From NCBI GenBank assembly GCA_041879425.1, contig CP090854.1:1488001-1552000 (forward strand): a stretch of 64,000 bases of DNA, given 5' to 3'. The stretch comes from Vibrio pomeroyi (GTDB lineage: Bacteria; Pseudomonadota; Gammaproteobacteria; Enterobacterales; Vibrionaceae). The translations under genes and the position numbers were made by a program. The notes beneath the pieces were generated by a model. The model worked only from the letters and a program-made list of their open reading frames with translations. It was not told where the DNA came from and searched no databases. Positions 60,447 to 64,000 of the stretch are shown piece after piece (the first letter of the stretch is position 1; every line of letters starts with the position of its first letter).

Positions 60447-60480
60447 ACACTAAGGCCTCGCGTGTGCGAGGCCTTAGTGT
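60447..60480. terminator. Long GGCCTCGC-family terminator
   Basis: A perfect 15-bp stem, ACACTAAGGCCTCGC/GCGAGGCCTTAGTGT, has loop GTGT. The outer pairs extend the family core. It lies between converging genes (60028 and 60515), led by GTAGATAA. Confidence 0.85.
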
Positions 60481-60514
60481 TTGTATCGAGTCAGGAGAAA
60501 AGTCTCTTGAGGTG

Positions 60515-61195
60515 TTACTTTTCTAAATTGTGCTTAATGATTTGTTCCACCACACCATTCATCGTTCTGGAGCTAATCTCAGGCTTCAAATACAGGGAAT
60601 GATACTCAACTCCCGTGCGGTCTATATAGGCGGCTTGTAAGCCAGCAGATAACGCACCATGAGTATCCCAATCGTGAGTTGCCACAAGACGAAGGTTTTC
60701 GACAGGCTCTTTTAACGTTTCTGCTGCAAATCTATACACATCTGAATTGGGTTTGAAACTGCCTGTTTCTTCAACGGAAATGACGGTGTCGAAATAATCT
60801 TCTAAGCCCGAGTTCTTGATTTGAGAAGTGATGAGTTCGAGGGATGAGTTGGAAAAAGCGACGGTTTTAAAGCCGTTCTCACGCAATTTAAGCAAAGACT
60901 CCTTGATATCAGTATGCGGTGGTAGATTGGCAAAGGAAGTTAACAAGGCATCTTTGCTTTCCGCCGTTAAATCACGCTTGTACCGTTGTGCAATAGCGTC
61001 GAGCGCTGCGTTCGCTAGTTCAGAAAAAGTAGATTTTACGTTTGTTGCGATACAAACCGTTGAAGAGTGCAAAAGCTTTGAGAACCAAAGCGATAGTGCA
61101 TCCTCACTGCCGAATGCAGCTTTAAATTTAGGCTGCAATGACTCCAAATTTAAAACCGTTTCGTTTATATCAAACAGTATCACTTCTTTTTTCAT
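60515..61195 (-). CDS. HAD hydrolase, haloacid dehalogenase type II-like
   Basis: This 226-residue cytoplasmic protein has the HAD core. Motif I is FDINETVLN with nucleophile Asp9, motif II is VAFSNSSLE, motif III is a Lys in GSFKPNSDVYRFA, and motif IV is ATHDWDTHGA. The layout matches type II haloacid dehalogenases. Motif I has Glu where DxxGT proteins have Gly (DINET), an unusual change. The natural substrate is unknown and need not be a haloacid. It is a single gene. Confidence 0.85.
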   Translation of the reverse strand: MKKEVILFDINETVLNLESLQPKFKAAFGSEDALSLWFSKLLHSSTVCIATNVKSTFSELANAALDAIAQRYKRDLTAESKDALLTSFANLPPHTDIKESLLKLRENGFKTVAFSNSSLELITSQIKNSGLEDYFDTVISVEETGSFKPNSDVYRFAAETLKEPVENLRLVATHDWDTHGALSAGLQAAYIDRTGVEYHSLYLKPEISSRTMNGVVEQIIKHNLEK

Positions 61196-61393
61196 GCGAA
61201 GAACCCAGATTTAATTGAATTTCATACTCACATAATCCGCTCTGATGATACGGTTTTCAACCTCGATTTAAGTAACTTAAGCTTTGCTCTCTAACTAGAA
61301 AAGAGGGTTGGAATGAGTCATCGATGAACTCGTCACTCAAATTTGGCGTTGCTTAACGGGTAGCAACGCCAATTCTGAAATGATTTATTTAGC

Positions 61394-62197
61394 TTAATTT
61401 GCAGCTTCGATGGTGCCTTTGAAAGTGCTGTCTAAAAAGTCATTGATCTCTTGTGAGTGGTAAATTGAGATGATCTTTTTATATGTTTCATTGTTTTTGT
61501 CTTCTTCTCGCGCTGCCACAACCATCACAGCTAAAGGAGCGTCTTTTTTCTCTAAGTAAATGCCTTGTTTCTTAAGATCGAGTCCAGCCGACATTACGTA
61601 GTTCATGGTGATTGCTGCTGCATCTACATCGTCAAGAGAGCGGGGTAGTTGAGCGGCATCCACTTCAACAAATTTAATGTTCTTCGGGTTGTTAACAATA
61701 TCGTTTAATGAAGCGTTGAAACCAACGTTGTCTTTTAAAGAAATCAGCCCAGCATCTTCAAGCAGCAATAGTCCGCGCCCGCCATTCGTTGGGTCGTTTG
61801 GAATCGCGATTCGTGCGTTATCGGGGATAGAGTCAAGCGAAGTGTACTTGTTAGAGTAAACGCCCATGCGCATCAAAATTGAGCGTCCGATAGAAACTAA
61901 CTTGCTATCGTGATTGGCATTAAAGTTATCGAGAAATGGCTGATGCTGGTAACTGTTCAGTTGGATACTTCCATCGTCTAGTGCTGCGTTAGGGGTGATG
62001 TAGTCTGAGAATTCGACGAGTTCAATGTTAATCCCTTGCTTTGCTGCTTCTTTGGCAACAGTTTGTACCACTTGTGCATGTGGGCCAACTGTCGCCCCAA
62101 TCTTGATAACAGCCTCGTCTTTTTTTCCACATCCTGTCACGCCGAATACGAATGCTAATGCCAACAGGGATGCTGTGATTTTTTTGTAGTGGTTCAT
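61394..62197 (-). CDS. MetQ/NlpA-family lipoprotein (methionine-type binding protein)
   Basis: This 267-residue periplasmic lipoprotein has a signal peptide with a lipobox ending at Cys23 (VFGVTGC). It matches the MetQ/NlpA substrate-binding family, with ATVGPHAQVVQTVAKEA, NSYQHQPFLDNF and NPKNIKFVEVDAAQLPRSL. MetQ binds methionine for the MetNI ABC importer. No metN or metI gene lies in the window, so this is an orphan copy. It could serve a distant MetNI or bind another amino acid or organic acid. Confidence 0.9.
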   Translation of the reverse strand: MNHYKKITASLLALAFVFGVTGCGKKDEAVIKIGATVGPHAQVVQTVAKEAAKQGINIELVEFSDYITPNAALDDGSIQLNSYQHQPFLDNFNANHDSKLVSIGRSILMRMGVYSNKYTSLDSIPDNARIAIPNDPTNGGRGLLLLEDAGLISLKDNVGFNASLNDIVNNPKNIKFVEVDAAQLPRSLDDVDAAAITMNYVMSAGLDLKKQGIYLEKKDAPLAVMVVAAREEDKNNETYKKIISIYHSQEINDFLDSTFKGTIEAAN

Positions 62198-62308
62198 GAT
62201 AACTCCATTTAATTAACCAACAGACGCTTAGGTGTCTGGATGTCTATATTATCTATTTATAAAGTCGGGTCAATAGGTTTGTTAGAAGCAAAGTTAGATA
62301 GAGAAAAC

Positions 62309-62338
62309 AAAGGCCTCGCATGTACGAGGCCTTTTGGT
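62309..62338 (+). terminator. GGCCTCGC-family hairpin
   Basis: AAAGGCCTCG/CGAGGCCTTT has a diverged CATGTA loop and a T-rich tail. It lies between two minus-strand genes. On the minus strand it also has a T-run and would terminate the dienelactone hydrolase gene. Confidence 0.8.
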
Positions 62339-62405
62339 TTTTGTTGAGTAAGGTATAGAGCAGTCACTTGGAACTTAAAGAAAACGAGTTCGGTAATCTC
62401 GCCTA

Positions 62406-63314
62406 TTAAGAAAGCTTTTGGTTAAAGAACTCAAGCGTACGTGCCCATGCTAACTCTGCTTCTTCTTCAGCATATCGACCTGTTGAATCATTATGGAAGC
62501 CATGATTTACACCGTCATAGATGTAAGCGGTGTAGTCTGCTCCAATCTCTTTGAGTTCGGCTTCATAGTCTGGCCAAGTTGCATTCACACGTTTATCGAT
62601 TCCAGCGAATTGGATGAGCAATGGCCCTTTAACGTTCTTTCTTAAATCAGGAGCTGCAGGAGTGCCGTAAAATGGAACGCCCGCATCTAATTGTTCTGGC
62701 ATGACAGCTGCTAACATATTCACGATGTAGCCACCGAAGCAGAAACCGACTGCGCCTAGCTTGCCGTTACTTTTTTCATGGGATTTCAAGAAGTTTGCTG
62801 CGGCGATAAAGTCTTCTTCGATTTTCTCTTTGGATAATGATTTTTGCATTGCTCGACCTTCATCATCATTACCTGGGTACCCACCAAGCGAATAGAGTGC
62901 ATCAGGTGCAAACGCAATAAACCCAGCGGCCGCAAGTCGTCTTGCCACATCCTTTACGTATGGGTTCAAGCCTCTATTTTCATGTATGACCAAGACAACA
63001 GGCGCATTACCCTCTAGCTCTTTAGGTACCACCAAGTAGCCATAGCCTTCTCCGTGTCCTTTAGGCGAAGGAAACTTCTCGTAGGTTGCTTTTATTGAAG
63101 GATCATTGAAAGAGACTTGTTCTGCCTTCGCATAATTGGGAATCAATGCAGACGTTAATGTTGTCATGGTTAATCCAAGTACAGCCAATCCGGATAGGCG
63201 AGCCATAAACTCTCGGCGATCAATCAGACCGTGTGCATATTCGTCGTACCAATCAAATGCTTCTTGGGGGATAGATCGAGTTGGATCTGATTGAGATTCG
63301 GTACTTTTATTCAT
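62406..63314 (-). CDS. Tat-exported dienelactone hydrolase family protein
   Basis: This 302-residue alpha/beta hydrolase has a twin-arginine export signal: DRREFMARLSGLAVLGLTM begins near residue 32, and cleavage is near NYAKA. The dienelactone hydrolase core follows, with VIHENRGLNPYVKDVARRL, the nucleophile Cys in VGFCFGGYIVNML, an Asp in GIDKRVNATW and a His in VNHGFHND. The ATG at 63314 follows AAGGA by six bases; the open frame to 63422 is not needed. An exported dienelactone hydrolase is less common than the cytoplasmic aromatic-degradation enzyme, so the substrate is uncertain. Confidence 0.88.
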   Translation of the reverse strand: MNKSTESQSDPTRSIPQEAFDWYDEYAHGLIDRREFMARLSGLAVLGLTMTTLTSALIPNYAKAEQVSFNDPSIKATYEKFPSPKGHGEGYGYLVVPKELEGNAPVVLVIHENRGLNPYVKDVARRLAAAGFIAFAPDALYSLGGYPGNDDEGRAMQKSLSKEKIEEDFIAAANFLKSHEKSNGKLGAVGFCFGGYIVNMLAAVMPEQLDAGVPFYGTPAAPDLRKNVKGPLLIQFAGIDKRVNATWPDYEAELKEIGADYTAYIYDGVNHGFHNDSTGRYAEEEAELAWARTLEFFNQKLS

Positions 63315-63372
63315 AACTTTTCCTTGTTGTGAGTTGTTTGACCAATCAACTATAGTGGAAATTTTAATATAT

Positions 63373-63388
63373 TTGAACGATCGCTCAA
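63373..63388. promoter_or_regulatory. Palindromic operator before dienelactone hydrolase
   Basis: TTGAACGATCGCTCAA is a near-perfect 16-base palindrome (one mismatch) typical of TetR-family operators. It lies about 60 bases upstream of the start at 63314. No tetR gene is beside it within the window. Confidence 0.6.
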
Positions 63389-63496
63389 TATCTTTTTGGC
63401 TATTTGTTATATCAAAGTACAAAAATTAGATGACAGTCAGATAAAACGATCACTTCAGAATCAATTCCCATGTCTTTGGCTTGTTTTAGTGAATCA

Positions 63497-63538
63497 ATCA
63501 ACACAAGGTTGATATAAGTGATTAAGTCAGTGAAATAG
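63497..63538 (+). pseudogene. Hydrolase 3'-end remnant (copy E)
   Basis: The codons read INTRLI-stop-VIKSVK-stop, resembling FNTTLMKAVKSVK of the gene at 47311, with an internal stop. It lies far from the other copies, in a spacer with no terminator behind it. Confidence 0.55.
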
Positions 63539-63636
63539 TGCGGTTTTGATTATTGGTTTTTGAGGAAGTTCTAGCTTTAAATTGGGCGAAGTTTGTTTGT
63601 TTTTTCTTAATATGAATATCTAACTACCACATTTTG

Positions 63637-64000
63637 TTAACGCTCAACAATGCAATCGCGCCCTTGGGATTTCGCGTCATAGAGGGCGTTATCTGCTCTT
63701 TTAATTAATGAATTCCAGTCATCGTTTATGAGGGCTTGAGTCACTCCAATGCTGACAGTATACCTGCCAGATGAGAGCTCTTGATTGGAGTTGTGTTTTG
63801 CGTGGTTTCTTATTCTTTCAGCTATCCGCATTGCTTGAACTTTATTCGCTCTAGGTAACATGACAACAAACTCTTCTCCACCATAGCGAAAGCAGAAATC
63901 GCTTGTTCGGCATGTATCTTCAAGAATTTGACCAAAGTGCTTAATCACATCATCTCCCTTGTCATGACCATAGGTATCATTAATTTTTTTGAAATGATCT
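63637..64000 (-). CDS. GGDEF diguanylate cyclase, 3' part only
   Basis: The gene runs off the right edge of the window. The visible 120 residues are the C-terminal part of a GGDEF domain. They start with DHFKKINDTYGHDKGDD read from the edge and continue to the active-site RYGGEEF and the closing ADNALYDAKSQGRD. The catalytic GGEEF is intact, so it should make cyclic-di-GMP. The residue set upstream (CRTSDFCF) does not show a clear RxxD inhibition site. Any sensor domain lies outside the window. Confidence 0.9.
   Translation of the reverse strand, partial: DHFKKINDTYGHDKGDDVIKHFGQILEDTCRTSDFCFRYGGEEFVVMLPRANKVQAMRIAERIRNHAKHNSNQELSSGRYTVSIGVTQALINDDWNSLIKRADNALYDAKSQGRDCIVER

Overview
The window looks like chromosome I of a marine Vibrio, probably of the Splendidus type. 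This rests on protein style (PheS/PheT, HrpA, DUF3360, DUF2760 and a ToxR-like regulator are of vibrio type), moderate GC with AT-rich spacers, and GGCCTCGC-type terminators. The genus call is inference from recognised families, not from a search. No rRNA or tRNA gene was recognised.

Layout. 1-9.7 kb: mixed core genes: a DUF2760 protein, a CHASE-GGDEF cyclase, a DEDDh exonuclease, a cytochrome b561-like protein, two small periplasmic alpha/beta-barrel proteins, a ToxR/VtrA-like regulator overlapping a small ToxS/VtrC-like partner, a TerB-like protein, and a PhoD-like phosphatase. 9.8-11.1 kb: an outer-membrane protein that appears to join a MipA/OmpV barrel to a PagL-like barrel. 11.5-25.2 kb: a complete sugar locus on one strand. 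It has a periplasmic GH144-like glucanase, an outer-membrane porin, an ABC importer (ATPase, binding protein, two permeases), a GH94 phosphorylase of the 1,2-beta-oligoglucan type, a LacI regulator, a small membrane-anchored protein and a GH3 beta-glucosidase. Read together it is a beta-1,2-glucan (sophoro-oligosaccharide) utilisation system. 25.4-31.8 kb: hrpA, a small porin-like protein, and a pair of overlapping genes resembling primosome or helicase-loader proteins. 32.2-37.8 kb: a TetR regulator with palindromic operators controlling an RND exporter, a LolA-like protein and an outer-membrane barrel. 38-42.8 kb: a hemerythrin-GGDEF protein, then pheS-pheT.

42.9-47.1 kb is an AT-rich defence island directly behind the pheT terminator. 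Three translationally coupled genes (SLATT membrane protein, reverse transcriptase Drt3a, reverse transcriptase Drt3b) are followed by a small hairpin RNA with a perfect 11-bp stem and an ACACAC tract in its loop. This matches a DRT type 3 anti-phage system with an added SLATT gene. It is the most exciting system in the window.

47.3-53.1 kb is an accessory patch. An alpha/beta hydrolase gene is followed by an HNH nuclease, a second hydrolase and a GST-MFS pair. The cassettes are separated by decayed copies of the first hydrolase's 3' end and by copies of one terminator family. 53-64 kb: a DUF3360 transporter, a Fur-box gene, a patatin phospholipase, a folK-folX-folE-folM pterin cluster, a HAD hydrolase, an orphan MetQ lipoprotein, a Tat-exported dienelactone hydrolase, and the 3' part of a GGDEF gene cut by the window edge.
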